From contig CAYUZX010000021.1 of NCBI GenBank assembly GCA_964449285.1, positions 1 through 46,639 of the forward strand: a stretch of DNA of 46,639 nucleotides, given 5' to 3'. This document shows positions 32,597 through 40,882 of this stretch, in pieces. Every line of letters starts with the position of its first letter. Within the stretch, counting starts at the first letter, position 1. The position numbers and the translations under genes are program-made. Source of the stretch: QYOJ01 sp964449285 (lineage in GTDB: Bacteria; Bacteroidota; Bacteroidia; Bacteroidales; FEN-979). Below the pieces are notes generated by a model that was not told where the DNA came from, did not search any database, and was given only the letters and a program-made list of their open reading frames with translations.

Positions 32597-33004
32597 ATGA
32601 AGCTCCCTTTCTCCATTTCCGGCACTGTAATCAAAGGGAACCAACTGGGAAGAAAGCTGGGTTATCCCACAGCCAACCTGGATCTTCCTGATGCCTCAAG
32701 GTTCCATCATCTTATTGGTGTTTATGCTGCCACCGTAGAGTTTGGATCAGTAATTTATCCTGGAATGGCCAATATCGGCTTTCGACCTACCCTTGATCAA
32801 CCATCCTTTACTGTGGAGGTGAATATCTTTGATTTCACTATAGATATCTACGGAGAGGATATCTCTATCCGATTTCTTGATCGGATTCGTGATGAAATCC
32901 AGTTCGACTCCCTGAATGAACTGGTGTCACAGATGGAAAAAGATGAGGTAGCGTGCCGCAGGATCCTGTCATTCCTGCTGAAGCCGGATGCCAACACCCA
33001 ATAG
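32597..33004 (+). CDS. Stand-alone riboflavin kinase domain protein
   Basis: 135 residues from the ATG at 32597 (MKLPFSISGTVIKGN). It matches the C-terminal flavokinase half of RibF: GRKLGYPTANLDLPD (ATP/Mg loop), YPGMANIGFRPTL, and FTVEVNIFDFTIDIYGEDISIRFLDRIR, which keeps the catalytic Glu. The FMN adenylyltransferase half is absent. It would phosphorylate riboflavin to FMN. It could be the only RFK, with a separate FAD synthase, or a paralogue beside a full RibF. A longer frame from 32480 overlaps the previous gene in another frame and is rejected. The 3' end overlaps the convergent lipoprotein gene by 36 bp. Confidence 0.85.
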   Translation: MKLPFSISGTVIKGNQLGRKLGYPTANLDLPDASRFHHLIGVYAATVEFGSVIYPGMANIGFRPTLDQPSFTVEVNIFDFTIDIYGEDISIRFLDRIRDEIQFDSLNELVSQMEKDEVACRRILSFLLKPDANTQ

Positions 33005-33433
33005 GCCGGTTGTTTCTATACGGGGGATCAGATTTTCAAGTTCGACAAGGAGTATTCCTTCTTTGTCAATATAGAGTTCATTATTGAGCACAGTGGATGC
33101 TTCACAAATTTCCAATTCGCAATTTCCAAGAAATTTATCGTCAGCGCCCCGGATCATCAGTTGAAATTCCCTGATGCGCTCTTCCCCGGAAGGGGTATTC
33201 ATGATCATATTGAAATCGAGTGATTTATAAGGGAAATCCTGGTTGTGTCTGGCAAAGAAAACAACCGTGTAGGGTTTCTCTGATCGGTTGACAGGAAGCT
33301 CGAACTTAAGAATGTTGAACCGTTTCCAGGTGTGGTTCTTGAACGGATAATAAGCCCCATTCGGATTATCCGGCTGACATCCGGCTGACAGAATCAACCC
33401 GAGCAGAAAGAACAGGTAATTAATTTTTTTCAT
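32969..33433 (-). CDS. GldH-like lipoprotein
   Basis: 154 residues. Signal peptide with lipobox LSAGC (Cys 19). The mature part has the order seen in gliding-motility lipoprotein GldH: W(K)RFNILKFELPV, YTVVFFARHNQDFPYKSLDFNMIMNTPSGE, then LGNCELEIC and a final LGVGIRLQQ. GldH is needed for gliding and type IX secretion in Flavobacterium; some non-gliding Bacteroidota keep homologues. It starts 5 bp after the long histidine kinase gene and is probably co-transcribed with it. Assignment is by pattern and moderately certain. Confidence 0.65.
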   Translation of the reverse strand: MKKINYLFFLLGLILSAGCQPDNPNGAYYPFKNHTWKRFNILKFELPVNRSEKPYTVVFFARHNQDFPYKSLDFNMIMNTPSGEERIREFQLMIRGADDKFLGNCELEICEASTVLNNELYIDKEGILLVELENLIPRIETTGLLGVGIRLQQE

Positions 33434-33438
33434 GACTT

Positions 33439-36400
33439 TTATCCTGATACCGGGGCAGATGCAGCCGGAAACCGGATTGTAAAGGTAGTCATTTTGCCTG
33501 GTTCGGAAGTGAAACTGATGGCCCCACCAACAGAATGAACGATCCCTTTTACGATGGCCAGTCCAAGGCCTGCTCCTCCGCTTCGAGTGGTAAAATTAGG
33601 TTGAAAAATCTTTTCTGCCTCCTCCGTCCTTATCCCTTTTCCATTATCTGAAATAGTGACAATATTTTCATCTCCTTCACGCTGAGTCTCTACCACAATC
33701 TTTCCATCGGTATCGGGCCGGGCTTCTATCGCTTCAATCGCGTTATTTATCAGATTGCTGAACACCCTGAGAAGCTGCCTCTTGTCTGCATATACCGCTT
33801 TTACGGGCAAGGATGGGTGAAATATAATCTGAATGGCTGAAACATCCTTGTAGATCATCAGTGAATCTCTGACGAGATCATCCATGTTTATGATTTCGTT
33901 TTCAGGCTCCGGCATCCTGGCAAAATAAGAAAATTCGGAGGCAATGGCACTCAATGTATCGATCTGAACAATCAACGCATCCGAGAACCGTTTCAACCGG
34001 ATACCCCAGTCCTCAGCACCCTCTTCCCAGGCTTTTTGCAGGTATTGAACTCCCAGCTTCATTGGGGTTAGAGGGTTTTTTATCTCGTGAGCTACTTGCT
34101 GTGCCATTTCACGCCATGCAGATTCCCGTTCCGAAACAGCAAGTTTTTCTGCACTGATAATCAATTCATCAAGCATCCGGTTGTACTCCTCCACCAGCTT
34201 TCCGATTTCATCTTCTCGACGCCAGACCAGTTTATCATTTGTTTTTCCGATACGTATACGTCCAATACGCAGTGCGAGTAGTTTCAACGGGGCGGTGATG
34301 TAATTACTCACCAGATATGCCACCAGCGCCCCTATCAACAAAAACAGAACGTATATATTTACAAAAGCTATCAAAAAAGTGGAAATCTCTCGTTTTAGAT
34401 CATCCTGCCTTGAAAAATAGGGCAAATTAAGATATCCCATCAGTTTGTTTTGCGTATTATAAAAAGGGACATAGGCAGAAAGGTAGTTAAGCGCTCCTAT
34501 ATGCTCCGTTTGTACGAACATGGAAGTCCGTTTCTCATGCAACCGCTTATAAGCCCTCGGATTTATCAGGTCAGAGATCAGTCCTTCCTGGAAGATTCTT
34601 GGTCGGGATGAAGCCAGAAGGATTCCCTGCGGATCATACAGGTTGATATCTGAAAAGAACACATTGGAGAACTTGATCAAAATATTTTCAAGTTCTTCAT
34701 CCCCGGCATCCCGCAGATCATTCAGATTGTCAAATTTATGCTCAACTTCAATGAGGATCGATAATGTACGCTCCAGCAGGTTCTCCTCATTCTTTTCACT
34801 ATTCAGCCAGGTGAGATAGACCATCATGAGAACTCCAGTGATGAGAAATAATGTGATGATCATTCCGAGCATCGATAGCTGAAGCCGGTTTCGAAGGGAA
34901 AGGGCGGTGACAGTCTTGAGATCACCAATATGCAGAATGCCATAACCCACTGAAAATAGAAGAACCATGAAAATCAGCAGGTAGGAAAAAGGTGAAATGA
35001 TATTCAACCAGGAAGGCAGAGATTTACTGATCAGTAGTGAATCCTTGTCATTTATTCTGTAGAGAAAATGATCCATTTGATCTGTAGTCGGGAGAAGCGT
35101 TCCCGTTGCCGTATCAACATACCCACTCAACTCAAATCCGTAAGTATACTCCCCTACCCTGTGAACCAGCTGATTATCCTGAAAAAATGCATAGGAATAG
35201 CCCGCCAGGTCAGGGACATCATAGGTTCTCCGGTCAACCAGTAATTCAGGGTAACCAAGATCCCTATAGGTGCTTCTTGAGCTGATCTCGATATACAGGA
35301 TGGATTCACTCCCCGCTATGGGAAGTCGGGTAATGTAATTTTCATTGCCATAGCCGTAGTCGAGAAAATAGATCCCATTCTGACTTACTTTTCCGAATGA
35401 AGAGATCACCTCTTCGAAGTAGCCTGAACATCCTACGATAAATCCCTGGGGTTGGATTCGTAAGGTTTTGGAAGGCCTGCATATGGTTACCTGGATATTG
35501 AAATTGTTCCAGTAATCCTTGAAATATTGATATAAAAGGTAAGACACCGTACTGTCGTCGATCACCTGCTGTTCGGCTTCACTCATTTCTGGAGCAACGA
35601 GGATTTGCCGTACGATCGTGTCGGTTTGAATTGCGTCAACTGATTGCTGGAGAATCAGCTCTGTCACAGGGTTCTGGCGAGCAGCCAACTTCATAGCGAT
35701 CAGTTCCCGCTGCTCCTTTTCGCGCTGATTATTTGCCTGGTTCAACACGACTGTAGCAATTGCTGCGAAGAGAGCCATCGCCAGAAAAAACCAGGCCAAA
35801 GGAAAACTCCTTCTGTTGTTTTCTCCTTGTAATAAGCCTGTTTGTATCTCCTGAACAGTCAATCGCAAGGTAAAAAGGATCCAGGCCAGGGCAAGAAATC
35901 CGATGCTTGTAAAAGCTGGAATACTTTCCCACGATAAGCGCGAGATATTTTCCAGGTTCATGGGAAGCGTTGAATGAATCACCAGACTGTTAATCCCTGC
36001 CATTACCAGTATCAATGCGAAAAGGCTTAATAGAAATTTTGTCGCTGTATAAACGGATGTTTTAAATTTGGAATTTGCCCTTGCAGTTGATCTTGTTGGC
36101 CAGGTAAGATAAAACAGAAACGAGACGACGAATATCAGCAGGCTGTTAATCAAAAAATCTCCCAGCGACGGAAACAGCCAGGACGAAGAATAGAGAACAG
36201 GGCCAAACAGATCCGAGTTGTAAAGCGCGGCAGGCCATTGAAGTTGAAACTGCAAGCCACGAAGGATCAGGATGTCGATCGTCAGAATAAAAAAAAGCCA
36301 GTGCCGGTTTTGGAATACAGCTTGTAGCCGAAATGAAAACCAGTATAGGAAGGCGATTAAAAAGATGTAAGCGAGGATAAGAACAAAGACCAATCCCCCC

Positions 36401-37032
36401 TGATCATTCCTGGGAGGCAGATTAGCAGGGATTTCCAGAGAGCATAAGAAATTGCCCTGTGTTGAATAGGCATTGAACATTCCCTCATGCAATGATATCT
36501 TCACCTCTTCAGGGATCTGAATTATCCCAGTATAGTCGTTTCTTAGGTACTGGTTCTGAAAAGGATACTCCTGCTTTACCATGCAAAAGCCGACAATAGT
36601 AAAAATTCCTCTCTTTGAAACGGATAGTTCATACCATCCATTTGCAAGTTTGATGATTGTGGGTGAAGATGTCAGTTCAGGAAATGTGAAAATGGAAAAG
36701 GGCACTGCGTTATCAGACCAGTAAACCAGATCGTCTTTCTGGTAGATCAGAAGGGTTAACTCCCGATCATCCGGGTTCGGAATTGCTTGCAGTTGTTCCT
36801 TTGTTAAAATTGTCGTGGAGTCGCTCAGAAACCGCTGCGATATAAATCCAATCTCATCCCGAATATGCATTTCGTGTTCCTGAAGAAAGGATTCAAATCT
36901 ATTTAGGATCTCATTGGGGTTCTCCCTCTTCTCACCCTGCCATGGAATGACTATCAGAAATAAGATGGCAATCAACCCAATAATCAGACAACTTATGCAT
37001 ATCGTTTTCCTATATGTTTGGGGTGATTTCAT
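33439..37032 (-). CDS. Large multi-pass sensor histidine kinase, NtrY-like
   Basis: 1197 residues. A first helix (about 12-30), an extracytoplasmic region to about 210, then a block of several helices (about 215-440). A second extracytoplasmic region (about 445-695) is followed by more helices, a third sensor segment, a HAMP-like linker, and the kinase core. HisKA has QQVAHEIKNPLTPMKLGVQYL (phosphoacceptor His 982); the ATPase domain has FSNLINNAIEA, ISDNGKGI and GGAGLGLAIVKGIV. The NPLTPMK form is typical of NtrY kinases. No response regulator is adjacent, so its partner is elsewhere. Confidence 0.93.
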   Translation of the reverse strand: MKSPQTYRKTICISCLIIGLIAILFLIVIPWQGEKRENPNEILNRFESFLQEHEMHIRDEIGFISQRFLSDSTTILTKEQLQAIPNPDDRELTLLIYQKDDLVYWSDNAVPFSIFTFPELTSSPTIIKLANGWYELSVSKRGIFTIVGFCMVKQEYPFQNQYLRNDYTGIIQIPEEVKISLHEGMFNAYSTQGNFLCSLEIPANLPPRNDQGGLVFVLILAYIFLIAFLYWFSFRLQAVFQNRHWLFFILTIDILILRGLQFQLQWPAALYNSDLFGPVLYSSSWLFPSLGDFLINSLLIFVVSFLFYLTWPTRSTARANSKFKTSVYTATKFLLSLFALILVMAGINSLVIHSTLPMNLENISRLSWESIPAFTSIGFLALAWILFTLRLTVQEIQTGLLQGENNRRSFPLAWFFLAMALFAAIATVVLNQANNQREKEQRELIAMKLAARQNPVTELILQQSVDAIQTDTIVRQILVAPEMSEAEQQVIDDSTVSYLLYQYFKDYWNNFNIQVTICRPSKTLRIQPQGFIVGCSGYFEEVISSFGKVSQNGIYFLDYGYGNENYITRLPIAGSESILYIEISSRSTYRDLGYPELLVDRRTYDVPDLAGYSYAFFQDNQLVHRVGEYTYGFELSGYVDTATGTLLPTTDQMDHFLYRINDKDSLLISKSLPSWLNIISPFSYLLIFMVLLFSVGYGILHIGDLKTVTALSLRNRLQLSMLGMIITLFLITGVLMMVYLTWLNSEKNEENLLERTLSILIEVEHKFDNLNDLRDAGDEELENILIKFSNVFFSDINLYDPQGILLASSRPRIFQEGLISDLINPRAYKRLHEKRTSMFVQTEHIGALNYLSAYVPFYNTQNKLMGYLNLPYFSRQDDLKREISTFLIAFVNIYVLFLLIGALVAYLVSNYITAPLKLLALRIGRIRIGKTNDKLVWRREDEIGKLVEEYNRMLDELIISAEKLAVSERESAWREMAQQVAHEIKNPLTPMKLGVQYLQKAWEEGAEDWGIRLKRFSDALIVQIDTLSAIASEFSYFARMPEPENEIINMDDLVRDSLMIYKDVSAIQIIFHPSLPVKAVYADKRQLLRVFSNLINNAIEAIEARPDTDGKIVVETQREGDENIVTISDNGKGIRTEEAEKIFQPNFTTRSGGAGLGLAIVKGIVHSVGGAISFTSEPGKMTTFTIRFPAASAPVSG

Positions 37033-37151
37033 TACTTGTCTGTTAATCAGGCCTTTATATGTATTTTGAAATCAGACTTTCTGAGACTGTTTTCAGGGTC
37101 AGGTAATCGTAACCATTCATTCAGGGGTTCAGCTCATTCTAAGGCTTAAAA

Positions 37152-38045
37152 TTAAGAAATTTTGCTTTTCAGAATGTAGATCTCGCTTGAATGTCCTATT
37201 TGAGGGTTCCCCGCTTTACAGTTTGAGATGAGGCCGCGAAAAAATGCCCGAATATAGTTAGTTGACCCTTTCATGTATTTTTCGCTGAGTATAGAGATAT
37301 AGTAGGCATCCAATTTTTGCGGGAGAATTTTCTGACAGGAGAGATTGTACTTTTCTGCAAGATTATTCAGGGAGCCCTTCGTAAAGTGATATATGTGTCT
37401 GGGTAGATCATAAGCAGCCCAAAACTTTCCATAATATTGTGCATCGAACGAGTTACTATTTGGAAGGGCGACAATTAGCACTCCCTCCTTCTTCAATATT
37501 CCGGATAATTTCTTCAGTGTCTCATCAAGCTTATGAATATGTTCAAGAACATGCCAGAGGGTGATGCAATCAAACCGATCGGAATTCTCTATCCCTGCAA
37601 GAAAATCAGCTTTCACATCAAGGCCATACGTCGTTGACGCAAAATTTCTGGCTTTATCAGAAGGTTCAACCCCAATGCAATGGAGTCCCATTTTCTGACA
37701 ATAATCCAGAAATTCTCCAGTCCCACACCCGATATCCAGAATGGAATTCCCAGGGGAATACCTCTTTATTATTCCGAATTTCGAACGAAGGGTAAGGTGG
37801 CGTGCAATCCCATAGAGTGTAGGAATTATTCCTCTTTTACCTGCGTCGTGTGATATATATTCATCTGTTTGATAATATTTACCGGAAGATTCAACACTTG
37901 GGCGGGGATTGGTAAACCGAAAGCCACAGGTACTGCATTCAACAATTGAAAACTTCTCCCGGGTCAGAAAATAATCAACTCCTTCCAGGAAGAGTCTCTC
38001 TTCAGGGCTATCACAGAGCGGACATGCTGAGAGTTTTTCTTTCAT
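37152..38045 (-). CDS. Class I SAM-dependent methyltransferase with N-terminal zinc ribbon
   Basis: 297 residues from the ATG at 38045 (MKEKLSACPLCDS). A zinc-ribbon (CPLC...CSTCGFRFTNPRPS) precedes a Rossmann methyltransferase with NSILDIGCGTGEFLDYC (SAM motif I), GVEPSDKARNFA and ITLWHVLEHIHKLDETL. The layout matches Methyltransf_23-type enzymes often acting on sugars or lipids of the envelope; the substrate is unknown. A TTG start eight codons earlier would begin inside the parS site and is less likely. It is the last gene of the DUF4175-mnmG operon. Confidence 0.88.
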   Translation of the reverse strand: MKEKLSACPLCDSPEERLFLEGVDYFLTREKFSIVECSTCGFRFTNPRPSVESSGKYYQTDEYISHDAGKRGIIPTLYGIARHLTLRSKFGIIKRYSPGNSILDIGCGTGEFLDYCQKMGLHCIGVEPSDKARNFASTTYGLDVKADFLAGIENSDRFDCITLWHVLEHIHKLDETLKKLSGILKKEGVLIVALPNSNSFDAQYYGKFWAAYDLPRHIYHFTKGSLNNLAEKYNLSCQKILPQKLDAYYISILSEKYMKGSTNYIRAFFRGLISNCKAGNPQIGHSSEIYILKSKIS

Positions 38046-38052
38046 GGTTTCA

Positions 38053-38068
38053 TGTTTCACGTGGAACA
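38053..38068. other. parS: parS-like chromosome partition site, copy 1
   Basis: TGTTTCACGTGGAACA fits the ParB site consensus TGTTNCACGTGNAACA at every fixed position. It lies between the mnmG stop and the methyltransferase start. A 19-bp stretch including one or two flanking bases on each side is identical to copy 2. Confidence 0.8.
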
Positions 38069-38069
38069 A

Positions 38070-39968
38070 TCACCTTCCAAGGTGAACAATTAATACAGAG
38101 ATATCAGCAGGGGAAACCCCGCTAATTCTGGCTGCCTGGCCAATTGTTTCGGGCTTTATCAAGCTTAGTTTTTCTCTGGCTTCCGAGGATATTGACTTTA
38201 ACATATGGTAATCTATTCCGGGTTTCAACGGCATATTTTCAAGCCTTGAAAGCTTATCTGCTACCTCTTGCTCCTTTTTTATGTATCCTTCATACTTAAT
38301 AAGAATTTCCGCTTCTTCCATAACTTCGGTTACGCAGTCTGAACATTTTTCAGCAAAGCGTGCTACGGGGGCCAAATCCTGTACCATATCCTTAATGGAT
38401 AGCTGGGGACGCAATAAGAGTGTAGAAAGCTTGGCCCCCTGGAGCATGGGTGCAGTGCCACATCTGATTAACATCGTATTTGCTTCATCCGGAGAGATAC
38501 TTGTCTTATTCAGAAAATCGATAATTTTTTCAATTGAGGTATATTTTTCATTCAATGCCTCCAGTCGTGTATCCGAAGCCAGTCCAAGTTCGTGAGCTTT
38601 CCTTGTCAATCGTAAATCAGCATTATCCTGTCGAAGCAGGATTCTGTATTCCGCTCTTGAAGTGAACATCCTGTAAGGTTCCTCGGTGCCTTTTGTAATC
38701 AAATCATCAAGAAGAACGCCTATATATGCCTCCGATCTTTTAAGGATAAATGGTTCTCTTCCCTGCAACTTAAGATGTGCATTGATTCCCGCCATAAACC
38801 CCTGTGCGGCTGCCTCTTCATATCCAGTTGTTCCATTGATCTGACCTGCCAGATAGAGGTGTTCAATCACTTTAGATTCAAGCGAGACCGAGAGTTGGTG
38901 TGGTGGAAAATAGTCATATTCGATTGCATATCCAGGCCGGAAAAACCGTGCATTTTCAAATCCCTTCACCCGCCGTAATGCTGAAAATTGAACCGCTTCC
39001 GGTAATGATGAGCTAAATCCGTTCACATAGTATTCCATTGTATCCCACCCCTCCGGCTCAATGAATAACTGGTGTCTCTCTTTATACGCAAATCGTTCAA
39101 TTTTATCTTCTATTGAAGGACAATATCTGGGTCCTGTTCCTTTGATCCTCCCTGTAAACAAAGGAGATTTATCAAACCCTGTTTTCAGTATATCGTGCAC
39201 TTCACTTGAAGTAAAGGCTAAGTAACAACTCCTCTGTTTTTGTAATTTTGGTGTGTCTAAAAAAGAGAATTTCCCAGGGATCGCATCACCCGGCTGTTCA
39301 GTCATTTTTGAAAAATCCAGGGTTCTGCCATCAACTCTCACAGGAGTCCCGGTTTTCATTCTGTTTGACTCCAAGCCATATTCCTCCAGGCATTCCGTAA
39401 GATTTTTTGACGATCTCTCTCCTATCCTTCCACCTTGAAATTGCTTCTCACCGATATGAATAATTCCGTTCAGGAAAGTACCATTTGCCAGGATAACAGA
39501 TGTTGAATAAAATGTCATTCCCATCGCAGTAATCACCCCTCTCACCCGTTCCTTCTTAATAATAATTTCCGTCACCGAATCCTGCCAGAAATCCAGGGTT
39601 TTAATTTTCTCTAACCGTTTTCTCCATTCAATTGAAAATAGTATCCTGTCGTTCTGTGCCCGAGGACTCCACATAGCCGGACCTTTCGATAGATTCAACA
39701 TCCTGAACTGAATCATTGTATCATCAGTTACTTCCCCGGTTAATCCACCCATGGCATCAATTTCACGAACAATCTGGCCTTTAGCTATTCCTCCGATAGA
39801 CGGATTGCATGACATCTGCGCCATGTTTGTCATGTTCATTGTAATCAATAACACGTGAGATCCCAGATTTGCTGCTGCAGCAGCAGCTTCACAACCTGCA
39901 TGACCCGCACCGATTACGATAATGTCATACCTTTCGATACTATTTACTTGATGTTTCACGTGGAACAA
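38070..39968 (-). CDS. mnmG: tRNA uridine-5-carboxymethylaminomethyl modification enzyme MnmG (GidA)
   Basis: 632 residues, full length. The FAD-binding start DIIVIGAGHAGCEAAAAAANLGS, the GPRYCPSIEDKIERF motif and AGQINGTTGYEEAAAQGFMAG are diagnostic. With MnmE it modifies U34 of several tRNAs. The start is unusual: there is no in-frame ATG before the FAD motif and a stop lies directly upstream, so the choices are TTG at 39968 (MFHVKHQV...) or GTG at 39959. Both are tied to parS copy 2: the GTG is its central half, and the TTG overlaps its edge. It follows ybeY by 21 bp and is in the DUF4175 operon. Confidence 0.96.
   Translation of the reverse strand: MFHVKHQVNSIERYDIIVIGAGHAGCEAAAAAANLGSHVLLITMNMTNMAQMSCNPSIGGIAKGQIVREIDAMGGLTGEVTDDTMIQFRMLNLSKGPAMWSPRAQNDRILFSIEWRKRLEKIKTLDFWQDSVTEIIIKKERVRGVITAMGMTFYSTSVILANGTFLNGIIHIGEKQFQGGRIGERSSKNLTECLEEYGLESNRMKTGTPVRVDGRTLDFSKMTEQPGDAIPGKFSFLDTPKLQKQRSCYLAFTSSEVHDILKTGFDKSPLFTGRIKGTGPRYCPSIEDKIERFAYKERHQLFIEPEGWDTMEYYVNGFSSSLPEAVQFSALRRVKGFENARFFRPGYAIEYDYFPPHQLSVSLESKVIEHLYLAGQINGTTGYEEAAAQGFMAGINAHLKLQGREPFILKRSEAYIGVLLDDLITKGTEEPYRMFTSRAEYRILLRQDNADLRLTRKAHELGLASDTRLEALNEKYTSIEKIIDFLNKTSISPDEANTMLIRCGTAPMLQGAKLSTLLLRPQLSIKDMVQDLAPVARFAEKCSDCVTEVMEEAEILIKYEGYIKKEQEVADKLSRLENMPLKPGIDYHMLKSISSEAREKLSLIKPETIGQAARISGVSPADISVLIVHLGR
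39952..39967. other. parS: parS-like chromosome partition site, copy 2, in the mnmG start
   Basis: The same 16 bases as copy 1, 1,899 bp away. It covers the first codons of mnmG (Phe-His-Val-Lys-His in the reading frame), so DNA-binding and coding constraints overlap here. Confidence 0.8.
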
Positions 39969-39989
39969 TTAACTCTTAAGTACTGGTTA

Positions 39990-40424
39990 TCAGCCACTCA
40001 TAATGACGGAAAGAAACTTATCCTCCTCTATTTTCATGGCCCGTTTCAATTCATCTGTTGAATCTTCCATCCCCATCAGATGAAGAATGCCATGAATAAT
40101 AACTCTGGCAATCTCATTTTTGATCAAAACATGATACATTTTTGCATTTTCACGTACTCTATCCAGCGAAATATAGATATCTCCTGAAATCATCTTCTTC
40201 TCTTCCGAAAGGTCAAACGCAATTACGTCAGTAAAATAATCATGCTTGAGGTACGCTTTATTATACCTCTTTAAAAACATGTCGCTACAAAAAATAATAT
40301 TAATGGCTCCCAACTGGTAATCTTTTTCCTTCACCAATTGTACAATTCCTCTTCGCAGAACCTCTTTCCCCTGTAACCGATAGGTTATATCCTCAGTAAA
40401 AAAACGTATCTTCTTTTCATTCAT
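39990..40424 (-). CDS. ybeY: rRNA maturation endoribonuclease YbeY
   Basis: 144 residues from the ATG at 40424 (MNEKKIRFFTED). It has the central YLKHDYFTDVIAFDLSEE segment and the metal motif HGILHLMGMEDSTDELKRAM. The last His of the classical H-x3-H-x5-H is replaced, as is usual in Bacteroidota YbeY. The enzyme takes part in 16S rRNA 3'-end processing and ribosome quality control. Its ATG overlaps the TGA of the preceding gene (8-bp overlap), indicating coupling. Confidence 0.93.
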   Translation of the reverse strand: MNEKKIRFFTEDITYRLQGKEVLRRGIVQLVKEKDYQLGAINIIFCSDMFLKRYNKAYLKHDYFTDVIAFDLSEEKKMISGDIYISLDRVRENAKMYHVLIKNEIARVIIHGILHLMGMEDSTDELKRAMKIEEDKFLSVIMSG

Positions 40425-40881
40425 TCTTATCAACTACCTTTTCCTTCCTGGTAAGATAACTCTTCAGCTTTTCCGATCGTAAGAGGGCTCGCTCCAAATT
40501 AATTCCCGTAATGTGAAATCTCAGTTCGATCGTCTTGCCATCCCGAAGTAATTCAGCCTCATCCGCAAGTGATCTTATAATAAATGTCTCTCTTGCAATT
40601 GTAGATTTTGCTATTGCCCTATCGAGCACGTCTAGCTCTTCCTCTGTGGCATCCTTTCTTGTGATGCTGAAAGAAACACCTTTCAGGCTTTTATCCATTT
40701 CCACAATAACGTCCCCATTCCCCTTCAAACTAAGTTGTGCAGCTTCTGACACCGCGAGTAAAATATTTCCGAAATATTCCCCAGGAATATTGTAGTAGTC
40801 CAATATCTCCTCTATGAACTTCTCCAGTCGGTTGAGTTCATCAATTGACCTTATTGTAATCGTGCTAAAATTCCCTGTCAT
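40417..40881 (-). CDS. HATPase-like (anti-sigma factor kinase type) protein
   Basis: 154 residues. The N-terminal half (SIDELNRLEKFIEEILDYYNIPGEYFGNILLAVSEAAQLSLKGNG) follows the SpoIIAB/RsbW-type GHKL fold, but the N-box Asn and the His of the usual NAI-HGN motif are absent (AAQLSLKGNG). A clear G box is also missing, so ATP binding or kinase activity is doubtful. Bacteroidota usually keep such a gene between the DUF4175 gene and ybeY. Function unknown. It starts 1 bp after the DUF4175 stop codon. Confidence 0.75.
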   Translation of the reverse strand: MTGNFSTITIRSIDELNRLEKFIEEILDYYNIPGEYFGNILLAVSEAAQLSLKGNGDVIVEMDKSLKGVSFSITRKDATEEELDVLDRAIAKSTIARETFIIRSLADEAELLRDGKTIELRFHITGINLERALLRSEKLKSYLTRKEKVVDKNE

Positions 40882-40882
40882 A

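Noticed and set aside
37033..37151. A small RNA between the kinase and methyltransferase genes
   Set aside because: Only a weak A/T hairpin (AAAATT/AATTTT) is seen and no promoter-terminator pair; it is best read as the kinase promoter region.
39852..39857. A third CACGTG inside mnmG as a parS site
   Set aside because: The flanks (AATAACACGTGAGATC) do not fit TGTTNCACGTGNAACA.
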